Positions 1 to 11,269 of a DNA stretch of 64,000 nt are shown piece after piece. This DNA comes from Ancylostoma caninum (taxonomy: Eukaryota > Nematoda > Chromadorea > Rhabditida > Ancylostomatidae): positions 2,231,001 through 2,295,000 of the forward strand of contig JBAJFG010000004.1 of NCBI GenBank assembly GCA_037903475.1. The letters are read 5' to 3'. The notes under the pieces are model-generated. The model was not told the origin of the DNA and ran no database searches. It saw nothing but the letters and a program-made list of their open reading frames with translations. Position 1 is the first letter of the stretch. Each line of letters opens with the position of its first letter. The translations under genes and the position numbers were made by a program.

Positions 1-257
1 TCGGTCACCTAATACTTCAAATGAGAACAACATCAAGACAGTTCTTATAATCACGAAAAATAGGTAGTTCTTGCGGAGGGGCACACACTACAGACACAAG
101 TTGATAGATTAAGGAAGGTGGGATAGTGACGACGAAGACAGATCAAAAGTTTTATAAAAACGGTGGTCATAAGTATCGAAGTAATTTTTGCCCTGGTGGT
201 CCTAAGAAAAAACACGCACTCTAGAGAGCGTCTGAAGCACACCAATCATAGATGCAC

Positions 258-341
258 ACCGGGTGACCCGAGAGGAATTTACCGGGTAACCCTAGGATAG
301 CGCGGGGGGTCACCCTGTAAACTTCTCTCGGGTCACCCGGT
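258..341. repeat. 84-bp foldback (inverted repeat)
   Basis: The left arm begins ACCGGGTGACCCGAGAGG and the right arm is its near-perfect reverse complement, ending CTCGGGTCACCCGGT. The arms are about 36 bp around a short centre. It would form a strong hairpin and is probably a small MITE or foldback relic. No coding content was seen in 1-257. Confidence 0.7.
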
Positions 342-514
342 TTTATTGCCCAAAAAGATTTGGAATTTTTGTTTCTGTCAGAAAAATGGAAATTTTGAGA
401 TTAAACTTTGAGTGTATGTAGAAGTGGTTTCAACGTAACTGCGCAAAGATGGCATCATGTGATGAAGTGGACGTCGAGTTTGTAATCACAAGCGGAACAT
501 CTAACCCTCTACAA

Positions 515-1097
515 TCTGTATATATAAAACTGAAAGTTTGTGTGTGCGCGTGTGTGTTTGTTTGTACGTTTTAATGTCCTGAATAGAAATCGCGGAGAGT
601 GAACCGATCCAAACCATGTACATCCTTCACGGGCTGGCGGAGGTTATAGGCTTTTTCCCGGAAACTACTTATTGGTTTATCGATCATATCGATTTTATTG
701 ATTTTTCGTTCCTTTCGCTCAGGGGTCGGTGGACATGATTCCTGGGGTTTCTCAATACGCTGAACACAAGCAGACAAGCGTTTTGCCCGAAATATCGACT
801 TTATTGATTTTTGGCTCTTCTGCCCAACGGGGAGGTGAAGACATGTCTCCTGGGGTTCCTCGATGCGCTGAATATGAATGTGACAGCCACTTTGTACAAA
901 TACATCGATTTAATATCACCGAAATAACTTTGCTAACTTTTCGCCTATAGGTCGATGGAAAAGGGCACTTGGGCGAACATGCTGATTACCAAAATTGTGG
1001 AGATTTTAATGAACTTATCGGTGATAGTAACTGGCTTCAGCAGTGTGAGATAGCCGAGGTAGTAAAACACCCGAGCGAAGCCGGGTACAGCAGTTAG
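515..1097 (+). mobile_element. Non-autonomous Helitron, copy 1
   Basis: The 5' end is TCTGTATATATAAAACTG directly after an A. The 3' end has the hairpin CCCGAGCGAAGCCGGG followed 8 nt later by TTAG and then T; the consensus is CTRR, so the first base looks mutated. This matches the known Helitron layout (5' TC, subterminal hairpin, CTRR, insertion between A and T). The interior carries two diverged copies of a roughly 110-120 bp unit (about 690-930) shared with the copy at 59973-60957. No Rep/helicase ORF is present, so it is non-autonomous. It lies downstream of the cap-2 exons. Confidence 0.8.
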
Positions 1098-1747
1098 TAC
1101 GCCATATTTGCAAAAATTTTTAGGGGAACACATTTCAGCTTAAACTTGCCGAGCTCTTCAGAAAAGACAATAATACAAAGTGGATGTCAGACTGGTGACC
1201 AAGATGACAAATAACCCCAATACCAGAATTTCCATTTTTCAAAATTTGAACATAAAACTCATTCAAAATGCTTATTAGCGTTTATTCATCTTTACTAGCA
1301 AGCAAGAGTGGTTCAAATATCCAATAATCACTCCCTTTCCTCGTGTGTGTGCGTGGCTGTTGGAGGAGCAGCGTAGCACCTGCATATCTACGAGGTATTA
1401 TATGCCACGCCCATTTTCCGATGGGACCCAAATGCCACAGCTCCCCACGGATGCCGAGGAAATTTCACTTAAATGAAAAAAAACAAATGTTTTGGTGCTT
1501 TCAGAACCCCAAAAAATAAATGATATGATGCTGGTACCCTCTGAGTAATGTACACAGAACTTCTCTAGTTTTCCAACAGAACCTAGCTATCCGCTGCTCA
1601 AACAGTTGCAACATCAACTAATCGAAAAATTTGGCTCCATTGGAGCAATGACAAGACCCCTGAAATAGCACTCGAACAAAAACGCCAACCAGTGACACTC
1701 CTCGAGAGACAACAATAAAGAAAGAATTCAATGAATATATAGCCAAC

Positions 1748-4685
1748 TTTCTTAGTCTTGCCAAAGTATATTTCGTTGATCGTTGAGCGCATTTTCGACT
1801 CTTGATCCTGGAAATAAGGAGCTCAGTCAAAAAAGCACTGTAAATCACACCCAATCACAATTGAAACAATGAAATACATAGTCTTCTCGAAGATATAGAA
1901 AAAAAACTAATTGAATAGCACAAACTCATACCTCAATCATTCTTCCTATATTAACTAGATGAGGGTTCTGTTCATTCACAGGTGAGTCTTGTTCGACCTA
2001 AAATAGTAAATTGCTCACTATTTTGATTGACTACAAGTGATTAATGGTCACCTGTCGTGTGAGCGAACCACCCAGATTCATCATTCCACTCCCTGGCTTG
2101 TTGGTTTGAAGCCATAACATAATAGTGCTCGTTAGTTTATAATGAACTTGACGTGAAGACTGAAATATTATGATTATAATTTAGAGAATAAAGATGTCAC
2201 AGTCGTTATATTGAGAAAACTCACCCTCTCATTGATCTCGATGACATGAATAGAGTCCCAACATCCTTGAATTGCCTTCGAGCCATCTCCAGTCTGAAAA
2301 ACGGAAAACTGTCTAACTTGTACAAGTTAATATGGACAACTAAATCAAAGACATCTAACGTTTGCATAAGCAAGATTATGATCGTGCACCAGACAAACCT
2401 TTTTGATGAGCACTACGCCAGCAAAGCCATGATCCAAGTCCCAAAAATATACGGAAGAAATGCCTCCCTCGAAATACCTGAAAAAAAATTAGGAAGAAGA
2501 TCAATGTTGTAGATGTTGACAACAAAGCATTATCTCTTAAACTCACATATCTCGGTAACTTTCGAAAGCTGCATTTGCTTCGATTTCCAATTTGCGAAGC
2601 TTCTCTGAAGGCAGTTGAGCATCTTCTGTTGGAGGATCGTACGTATTTGTCCATGGTGATCTGCATCAGAATATACAATCTGATATCAAAAAAGTAGTAG
2701 AAAATATGAGAGGTAATATTCGAAGCTGGCATAGCATTCCACCACCATACAGCTATAAAAAGGTAATAATAACACCTGTAACTATCGCCGTCCCTGCTAT
2801 AGTCACATAGAAGATATTCCTTTCCGGTTTCTCTATCTTTTGCCACTTTTAGAGGTTGGTCAACAGTACCTGAAAGACTTCGAATTGAACAAGGGAAATC
2901 TTTTAATAGCATCCACAGAATTTCGATTTGAGAGGCAACCGAAGCCCCATCTACCTATAACACCAATGGAAAGTGCGAAATTTATCTTGATTATCCACTG
3001 CATGGGTGAATGACAAAAAACAACAAGCGTTCGTACTGAGATGGTATTCAGATACACACTTTTCGCAGATGACACACGATTTTCGTGGAAAATTGAAGAA
3101 AATAGGAATGTTAGTCATGAAAGGTAAAACATTTTGAAAGATTCTAGGCACATTCCTCGGTGTGGAGAGAATAAACAGCTGGAGGAAAAGGGAGTCGGGA
3201 TGCACTTATATTTAGACTTGAGTCAAACTTTTTTTTTGACCTAGTCCTTAAGCTGCATTTATAGTTCATCGGTGTCCGACCCGATCGGATAACAAATGAT
3301 ACGTATCGATCGTCGGATAACGAAGATCAATACATATCTTTTGTGATGAACTATAAATGCAGCTTTACACACTGGGCCGAATAAAAATCGAATGATTTTG
3401 TTATTTCAATAACCAGTTCAGGAAACAGTTTAAATGTCCAGATATTCGAGAATGAGAAAGCACCAAGGCTCTTCTTCTACCTCATACAGCACAGAAATGG
3501 TCTCTAATGGTGGGACATCCGATTTTTCCATTTATTCGAAATCGAATATTTTTGCTTTCGAATATCGAATACTTCGAATAAATGGAGAATTCGAATGTTC
3601 CAACGTTGGAGGTCAATAGAACACCGTACGGAAGAAAAGAAGGGCTTCAGAGCTTTCTCAATCTCAAATTCCCGGATGTTCAAATTGTTAAGTGAATTAG
3701 TAATTGAAGCAACAAAATTATTCGGTTTTCATTCGGTCCAATGTATAGTAGCTTTAGGCTTACGCGTAAACCTATGATTAGGCATAGGCTTAGGCATGAG
3801 AATAGGCTTAGGCATACGCAAGGTCGTAGTCTTATGGCGTAGATTTCCCTGAAGCATGCGACCAACTATAAGGTGCACCCCCCCCCCCCCCGCCCACAAC
3901 TCCCTTTTCTCCAACAATGAGAAGCCCTTTTCCGAGAAACACCGTCTATTACAATGGAATGAGTAAGGATTACTGTTGGAACCCAGTTATTCGACACCCC
4001 CTCAAAGTGTAACAGTGAAGGAAACCAAGTGGACCTCGTATTCATGTAGTTCTTCACTTACGAAGTCTGATCCACTTCGAAGAAAAATACTCTTATCTAT
4101 CATAAGTACTCAGATATGAGAGAAACCCTACTCGAAAAACCATGTGGGGAATAGTTACATTAAGAATTACTAGATTACTCTGTTCACTACAAAATCAATG
4201 TTGTCGTAGAATAAAAGAGGAACCACAACAAATATCTATGAGTAACCGCTTACATTGGTAAGAAAGAACTTTCAGGTTGCACAACATTCCCATAAGCGAC
4301 TCAAGACCACTTACCTGAATAGTTTTCCTTCATGAAATTGTGAGTGTATTCACAGATGCTCGAGAAACTCACCTAGCAAATCATCACACAGTCCTGGACA
4401 GAGATCAATCAGGTCGATGAGGTTTTTCTCACACTGCTGTGGAGGCAACCGCCTCATTAGGTCCAAGGCACAATCGAGCTGTTGTTCACTCTGAAATATG
4501 ACAATAGCAACAAGAAATAGAATATTTCACTTCCGACCACTACTTTCCCTTGTTACTATGGGAGATATGACCTGAATAATGCCTTCAGCATGGAGCCACT
4601 TGATAGAAGTTCAAGAGCTTTTCGTTTTACTTCACCAGTGCAAGCCTCGAAAACCTGACAAAAACCTCGATCCTTAACCCACCAT
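1748..4685 (-). CDS. cap-2: F-actin-capping protein subunit beta (nine exons assigned; C-terminus unresolved)
   Basis: This is the beta subunit of the CapZ heterodimer, which caps barbed ends of actin filaments. Exons on the minus strand: ATG at 4685-4683 followed by GTGGGT; 4490-4373 ([19 protein letters not shown]); 2869-2776 ([23 protein letters not shown]); 2660-2547 ([25 protein letters not shown]); 2477-2399 ([20 protein letters not shown]); 2293-2225 ([11 protein letters not shown]); 2159-2052 ([25 protein letters not shown]); 1997-1932 ([12 protein letters not shown]); 1807-1748 ([15 protein letters not shown]). Every junction has GT-AG ends and the phases agree, giving 237 codons. 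The family is about 270 residues, so roughly 30 C-terminal residues are missing. The only downstream exon-like segment (about 1670-1628) would add 13 residues unlike the family tentacle. A minus-strand AATAAA lies near 1283. The 1.5-kb intron 2876-4372 holds a MITE and telomere-like repeats. The start exon is the least certain part. Confidence 0.93.
3251..3364. mobile_element. 114-bp MITE with TTA target duplication
   Basis: The termini AGCTGCATTTATAGTTCATC and GATGAACTATAAATGCAGCT are perfect inverted repeats. TTA flanks both sides (3248-3250 and 3365-3367), as in PIF/Harbinger-type insertions. It sits in the large intron of cap-2. A diverged relative lies at 45736-45865. Confidence 0.8.
3754..3813 (+). 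repeat. Interstitial telomere-like TTAGGC repeats
   Basis: Four TTAGGC hexamers (3754, 3778, 3790, 3808) plus two ATAGGC variants occur within 60 bp. TTAGGC is the telomeric repeat of C. elegans and many other nematodes. The array is degenerate and intronic. A C-run follows near 3880. Confidence 0.6.
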
Positions 4686-5185
4686 TTCTCAACCAAGCTT
4701 CCTCTCGGGACGACGAGGGACAAACGACCAACACTACAAAGAAGACTAACAGATCGACATTAAGCGAGTAGTTTTAAAAAGGAGATATCGCGGACATGTT
4801 TTGCTACAAATGATAATTTGTAAATTATACGACGAGTAATAAAAATAAGCACGAGGATCGGATGAAGATCATTGGGTTTATTTATTCCTAAAATAAACAA
4901 GAGATGCTAGGCAAGAGGTGCAGTTAGCCTAAGCAGCAGGAAAAAAAACTTTCGCAATAAAAGAAACTCCATTGGAACACAGTGATATATGTAGTTCCCT
5001 AGTAAAGCATGGGCATTCCTACATCACTGGGTTCGGTAGCAATCACTTTCCCTAGATTTCCAACACTACACATATCTTATCACAGGATATGGGTATTAGT
5101 CACCTCCAACTGCAATCGGGCCTCCATAAAAAACACACACGCAACAACAATAGTACCAGTTAGGATCATGGGTGCATTTCAGTCG

Positions 5186-5924
5186 TTACAACAGATCCTC
5201 GCCAGGATTCTGGCTCATTAATTCGTTAATGCCTTCTGTTTTCACTTCAAAAAAGGCAAAATCGAGCTACAGCCCAAGATCGGCGAGTGAGCCAATGTGG
5301 AGAGACCATCGTTTGCTTCAGATGTTTTCGAAGTTTCCAGAAATCGGTATCAGCCTCGAATGAGCACACCAGCCTGATCAAAACAGGTATCAAAGATCTC
5401 AAATTATACGCCGACTTGCTGGGTTTCTGAAGAAGAGCCCATGCTACCACAACTTGACTCTGCCGTTAGATTGAAATTTGTGAACATTGGAAACATGTGA
5501 ACAATGGACATCATTATAAGTTGTAAAATGCATTCATATTACGACCATTGAACGAAATACGAGTTCTATTCTGCTTTTTTCTGCTGAATCACACTAAGTC
5601 GATACCGACAATGGCATTATATTTGACGACTTGTCCAATGTCCGAATTCGTCCAAGCGGCTTACCTCACTGGGCTGGCATTACTCTCGGCCTACAGCAGC
5701 TTTTCTTTTCAAGGTGAGCTGCGAAATAGGCGTAATCATGGGGAACTGTATGCATGTTGCTACGCAACGATGCTCAAAATTTCACAAAGCTCCACGAAGG
5801 CTGCGATATGCACTTGCACTGCCCCCACAATGCTTGAAAAGAGAAAGAGTACTGATAGTCCAAAATTACTGATCAACTTGTGCCACATGACTAAAACAGC
5901 CCCGCATATGCTTATATTCCACAT
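5186..5924 (-). other. Possible minus-strand gene fragments, unidentified
   Basis: Two open segments look protein-like on the minus strand. One is 5266-5186, preceded by a TAG acceptor, 26 residues containing FFEVKTEGINELMSQNPGED before TAA. The other is 5924-5760, 54 residues beginning MWNISICGAVLVMWHK with one or two hydrophobic membrane-like stretches (GLSVLFLFSSIVGAVQ). A candidate minus-strand AATAAA lies near 4880, downstream. I could not join them in one consistent frame, and the short piece between them near 5705-5640 is closed in all frames. It may be a decayed gene or chance. Confidence 0.2.
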
Positions 5925-6009
5925 TCTCCGAGAAATCGAAGGTAAACTACGATTAAAAAAACTACAAATAATCCGCTTTCCTAGTGGGAGCTTACCAAAG
6001 CAGTAGAAA

Positions 6010-6761
6010 CTGTAACTAAGAAGCTTAAGAAGATACGGAACAAATCAACATCACTAAAGACAACAACGACCAGAAACAGAACAACGCAAACGGAACGTGC
6101 TTAGCAGCACAGCAAAATTCTCCGTTGCAAGCAGCGATCAATGGGAATTGGCAATGCTCCAGAGGGGGATCGTTGCGGGACCAGTGAGTCAAAATATCGA
6201 GCTCGATCGGGACAGCACACAGACAGGACAGACAGACGCGTCGAAGCGTCGATTTGATGAGCGGCGCGAATTGACATTGGAGCGCGGCAACACTATAGCA
6301 CTCAATCTGGCGCAACGCTAGCGTTTGGGCTCAGCAGCGCCCAGGTGCGTGCATTGAGGACATGAATCAGGATGCGCACCAGGGTTGAAAATATATGTGC
6401 GAGATTTTCCACCATAACGGTGCAGATAACGGATTCGCCAAAAAATGACCGGATAACGAATAAGTGTTCCAAACAGAGATGGTGGTTCATCAGTGGAATA
6501 TACTACATTTATCTTACTGTACGAAGAGAGTGAGTGCGAATAGTAAAGTGAGTGATGAGCGCCTCGTACGGCTTACAGCCAGGCCCCGGCACGAGCCTGT
6601 ACTAGGGTCGTAGCCAAAACGAAGCCCCCTTTGAAAAAATGCAGATTTTACGAAGCCCCCCTCTGAAAATAACAATAGATAGAAGGGAATGACCGCATAC
6701 AATGATAGCAATTCTACAAGCATTCTCCGTGATTGCAATTAAAGCAATTAGTAGCAATATA
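6010..6761. other. Intergenic stretch, no gene recognised
   Basis: Nothing firm was seen. Around 6620-6660 the words CGAAGCCCCC and TTTTACGAAGCCC recur, and similar words reappear near 9715-9760, suggesting an old dispersed repeat. Confidence 0.4.
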
Positions 6762-6959
6762 CAGGAAGCTCCAAATGTCCGCAGTTAAGAGGGACGTGGC
6801 CACGACGCGGCTTTAGACAGAGACACAGGCGCTCGGCATGCTGCCACTGGTTGGCTGCAGAGTCAGAGAAGCCAGAGGCAGCATAGAGAGCGCCTGTGTC
6901 TGATCAAGGAGCCGCGCCGTGGCCACGCCCTCTTGACTGCGGACATTTGGAGCTTCCTG
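6762..6959. mobile_element. 198-bp MITE, TA target site
   Basis: The ends CAGGAAGCTCCAAATGTCCG and CGGACATTTGGAGCTTCCTG are perfect inverted repeats. The homology continues inward, with GTGGCCAC in both arms, for more than 50 bp. TA flanks both ends (6760-6761, 6960-6961), consistent with a Tc1/mariner-type MITE. No ORF of its own. Confidence 0.85.
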
Positions 6960-7027
6960 TACGATAACCCATTGTGAAACCACAAAACATAACTGCAATA
7001 AAGAAGAGACTATTTCTACATATTTAA

Positions 7028-7350
7028 TTCGGCTCCTTGGCAAATGCCAAGGATGGCAGCGTTCATTGCCGGACCCATCTATATACTTAAGAACGCTGCG
7101 TTCTTTCGAACTGTGTTAGGGAAGAGTTTGGAATAGATTGCTGGTCCAATTGAACAGCTTTCCGTCCTCTATCAGTGCTCTTCATTCTGTCAGTGTTCTG
7201 CCCTTGTTTTTATCGCATTGTGGGCATTCTGACTAAGTATCAAACTGAACTTGAGCTTGGTAACATCTAAAATCTGTGCTGAAAATCCTCGAACAGATTA
7301 GCTAATGTAAACGGATGACACCAAGCCTTAGCATTTACCAAGGAGCCGAA
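7028..7350. mobile_element. MITE with TTAA target sites (first of two adjacent)
   Basis: The termini TTCGGCTCCTTGGCAAATGC and GCATTTACCAAGGAGCCGAA are inverted repeats with one mismatch. TTAA lies at 7024-7027 and 7351-7354. TTAA target sites are the hallmark of piggyBac elements. No transposase is present. Confidence 0.75.
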
Positions 7351-7354
7351 TTAA

Positions 7355-7815
7355 AGGCAGCAGGAGCTGAAATTCTCGACTCTGAGCTGAGCTGCGGGTG
7401 GTGAAGTACAGACGTAGCCCATCATAAATGTGAAACGAACACAGACAATGATGACTTACCTGCAGAGAAAATGGAACATTCGTCGCGAACACGCCTGGCC
7501 GTTTTCGCGCGCGGACGAGTTTTCCCCGGCGCAAAAGCCATTGCGGCGCGTGGTTTTGGCCGAGTTCCGCCATGAAACCCTGTGAATTGAATGCATTTCG
7601 TTTCCTCTTTGCGCCACCACGCACCGCAATGGCTCTTGCGCCGGGGAAAACTCGTCCGCGCGCGAACACGGCCAGGCGTGTTCGCGACGAATGTTCCATT
7701 TTCTCTGCAGGTAAGCCATCATTGTCCGTGTTCGTTTCACATTTATGATGTGCTGAGTCAGTACTTCATCACCCACAGCTCAGCTCGGAGTCGAGGATTT
7801 CAGCTCCTGCTGCCT
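7355..7815. mobile_element. Large palindromic MITE with TTAA target sites
   Basis: The ends AGGCAGCAGGAGCTGAAAT and its complement at 7797-7815 begin arms of roughly 200 bp that cover almost the whole element; the centre lies near 7570-7605. TTAA flanks both sides (7351-7354, 7816-7819), the left one shared with the preceding MITE. Long ORFs here on both strands are products of the palindrome, not genes. Confidence 0.8.
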
Positions 7816-7819
7816 TTAA

Positions 7820-8712
7820 ACATGTAGAGACAGTCTCTACTCTGCAATAACCAGTGTAAACCGACAAAACATAACTATAATTCTTTACCAAGAGCAATCA
7901 ATGAATGGACCATTCCACACTGCGGCAGAAATCATACTGACGGAATCAGGAAACGATAAGGTCGACATTGGTCGCCAAAAGCCGAACAGAACAACAAACT
8001 AATCGAAAATAAAGGAATAAAAACTCTGGAAAAAAAGTAGCGACCAAACTAATGACAGTAGCCTTCGTAGAAAAAAAAGGACTGAGGCTTTCAAAGGGGC
8101 TTTCAAATGATTTCAATTCCCGCGCAGGCTCGATTGGATCGGCGTTCCGCTTTGGACGGCTTGCGATAGTGCCTTGGAGCGAGCGGAGAAAGGCAAATAC
8201 TCACAAGATAGGAGATGATAAGTGATAGTATGTGAGGCGTATGATAGCACATACCTACAAGTATAGAGGGCATGGTAGGAGGTTGGAAACTTATGTGTTT
8301 GAATAGGGAAATTATGCCCTGACAGGCTCAGCTTGTACCCCAGCCTGTCTGAAACAGGCTGGCCCCTTTACCGAGCATACAATTCCTGGATTCACACAAG
8401 TTTTGTGATCTGATAGCATACATTTATTTTGAGTGCTATGACGCTTCTTCACCCCAAATTTGTTGTCAATCGGTTAAGCCTCGAGTTAACGGGAGAGCCT
8501 TGCAATCACTCAGACTCAGAATGTGAGCTTATACTTTTCTAGTTCATATAAGTTCACAAAATCTTCTAGTGTTCCCTTAGTTCTTTTCTCACTGAAGATT
8601 CCAGCTCAATCCATGCAGATTCCGCGGGGCAGGAGTCGTTTAAGTCCTCCGGATTATGGGAACCTGTACATGATCTGCTCCAATCGAACGTTTGAACATC
8701 GATCGCCGCAAT
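7820..8712. other. Intergenic, nothing recognised
   Basis: No gene-like signal was found. Near 8324-8370 there is an imperfect repeat of the word CAGCCTGTCTG/CAGGCTGG. Confidence 0.35.
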
Positions 8713-9578
8713 GGGTAAAATGGAGTTGGGGGGGGGGGCACTTGGTATAATTCCATAATATGACCTGTCTTGCACGTTCAGACTCGTTAGCTGACATGTC
8801 CAGAACGCTCTGACTTGTTAGCTCTCTTAACGTACAATAGTGGATGGCGAGCGTTAGTTGCGGTCCAGTTATAGGTGCGAGACCCCAGATATGCTTCAAG
8901 GGTCGTTGACGTCTTCGCACCTCGCTCGCGCCTTTAATTGTCCAGATCACTCGCATCGCCCATTACGACGTGTGGGCGGGTCCCCAAAAAACTGATATTT
9001 GCCGAGATCCCTAAAGTACGTCGCGCGCGATGTCGCAGTTGGCACAAATCTCAGCCGGGTAAAGGCAGCACTCGATAATTTAGTCCCCTCAGATTCTGCT
9101 ACTAGACTCATCTGCTTGATCACCGTCGATTTTCGTGATAAGCGCACCGAATAACCCCTTAAGGAAAGGTCCAGGCTGGAATTTTTAAAGAATGCTAGTC
9201 CAATCTCGAGTCACCTTTCACAATTCTGTGTTCCAGGTCCGCTTTCCTTAATAACGTGCACTACGGGATGGCTGGCCGACGAGCGCCCGGCCGCGCCAAG
9301 TGTCTGAATAGATGTCGCCCGCGACAATTGGTCCGAATTGTCCTTGGCAGCTGCGCTTACTCACTCTAGAGAACGCAGACAGCCAGAGCAACTATTGTCA
9401 ATGTTGCTGAGGTGCGAGTGAGGTGTGAGATCTTCGCACCTCATGCAATTAATGCTCAATCCAACTAACGCTCCACACCCGTACAGTAGTTACCTGTAAT
9501 GCAAACAAGTCAGAACATGCAGGACAGGTCATATCATCGACTTATACCGAGTGCCCCCCCCCCAACTCCATTTTACCC
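8713..9578. mobile_element. 866-bp non-autonomous hAT-like element
   Basis: It begins GGGTAAAATGGAGTTGGGGG and ends with the complement, CCCCCAACTCCATTTTACCC. Immediately outside is a perfect 8-bp direct duplication, GCCGCAAT, at 8705-8712 and 9579-9586. An 8-bp duplication fits hAT (also P or Merlin) elements. The subterminal words ATATGACCTGTC and GACAGGTCATAT are shared with 17498-17714. No transposase ORF. Confidence 0.85.
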
Positions 9579-9586
9579 GCCGCAAT

Positions 9587-10306
9587 TGCTCTGCTAAAGC
9601 TACGAGCAGTTCTTTTGCGAGCCTTTTTCGTCTTTCATCGCCTTTATCAACGCATTTCTTTTCTTTGGACCAACGAACACCTCAAAGTTTTTCTGGGGCT
9701 CGGCCTCGAACCCCTACGAAGCCCTTTTTGCTTTTCGACCCTTTTACGAAGCCCAGCTTGCCCACCGACAAGCTGCGCTGACTCATCAGCATCATTCTGA
9801 CTAGGAACAATTATCTCTGGTATGAGACGGGTCAGTCCCGCCACCTCCACAGGAGGTACAGTATCAACGGTGAACATGAATACTAAAAGGATAATCGATT
9901 TGTCGATGATAGGGCTGCGACTGAGCCTATAGTTCATCAGACAACGTGTTGAACGCACATATCTAGCATAAATTGCTCTTTTTACTGGATTAACGCGAGT
10001 TGTAAATAAGTTCAGGGCACTATTCAGGGCGGCTAGGTCTGCTGCAAACATTTCGATGAAAATTTTCTTGCCTAAATTTCGCCTAGAAGGTTATCTGCGG
10101 TGCTGAACACGAATATCGTTTCCTTCTTGTACCGTTGCTCCGTTTTTGTAGGGTTACTATAGGTTTACTGTAGATACGGTGTCTCACAGAATCCTCTCCA
10201 ATTTTGTGTAGTAGGGTTGGTTTAGGCGTTGGTCACGATTATCAACATTACTTTGCAAGCAACCCTCGTTTTCCACACGAAATCGACATTTTCTTTTGAT
10301 CTCCTA
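9587..10306. other. Intergenic, nothing recognised
   Basis: A minus-strand open frame of 134 codons covers 9647-10051, but it matches no family I know and its composition gives no clear coding signal. I would not annotate it as a gene. Confidence 0.3.
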
Positions 10307-10848
10307 CCGTATACCAGTGGCGGACGCAGGGGGGGCGCCCCCCCCCCCGAGAATGGGTCGGCAAAATTTTGAAGTTACTTTACAATACACATAAAAATCT
10401 TGTATTAGTTTATTTTTACTTGTTTATTTTTAATGTTGCTTTTAATATAATTTTTATTAATTATTCATTATTATTAGCGCCCCTTCGGGACGCTAGAAAG
10501 TGGGGTGGGGCAACCATTTGAGGTATGTACAAAAGCATCACACGTGCAAAATGCTTAGGAAATCAACGTACGAGCAGGACTAATCACTATCTGAGCTCAA
10601 ATACAAAATCTTCCTTATGAATTGCGTATATTCTACCAGTCTGGCCGCCACGCCAACAGCGGTCTTCCAGTCTTCTCGTAATCCTAGCCTTGCTTGCGAA
10701 CTCCTAATCACGCACCTACATCTAAAGCTATTTTCCGGTACAGTGATACTACCTATTGTTTTTGTCACATTTCTTCCACACCTATGAACCCGTTATGACC
10801 AGCCACTTCCAACTCACGAGGATATTTTCCAGATGGCTTTAGTACCTG

Positions 10849-11269
10849 TGTGGGTCGAATCTAGTCTAGGGGTATGATTAAAGAGAGAGATAGCCGGCTT
10901 ATCTTGAGAAGGATGTGTTACCGACAGCGGTTCTTTTGCTCAAGGATAGCTCTCTGTACTTATTATTTATCCTTAAAGCAAATAACAACAACGGTCAACA
11001 ATCTCAACAATGAAACTAACGAAACTTGGGCGGCCTCGAGGTGAGGGCACGCGGTTGCTTGGCCACACAGGCGGGTTACTTCTTTCTGTTCTCTTGGTCT
11101 GGGGGAGGGCCGCCTCTCTACTCAACGGCTCTGTCTCCCTTCTCGGAGCTTATCAGAAAAACTCGCTAGCTCCCCCTTTTGGCCTTCTTTTATACCCGCC
11201 TGGGGTGGTCAAGGAACCGTCTTTTCCCGCCCACCGCGTGGTCGCCTAGATCACTGTGATCCTCTGACA
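10849..11269 (-). repeat. 3' LTR of the gag-protease element
   Basis: 421 bp, TG at one end and CA at the other, nearly identical to 13224-13644. A minus-strand TATAAAA lies at 11188-11194. The stop codon of the internal ORF lies inside this LTR. Confidence 0.92.

Noticed and set aside
5548..6006. 152-codon plus-strand frame
   Set aside because: No family resemblance. The opposite strand has equally plausible membrane-like readings, so strand and coding status are undecided.
7328..7827. Long frames on both strands with similar peptides
   Set aside because: They mirror each other because the MITE is a near-perfect palindrome.
11010..11249. 79-codon plus-strand frame, repeated at 13385-13624
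   Set aside because: It lies inside both LTRs, antisense to the element, and is repeated only because the LTRs are copies.
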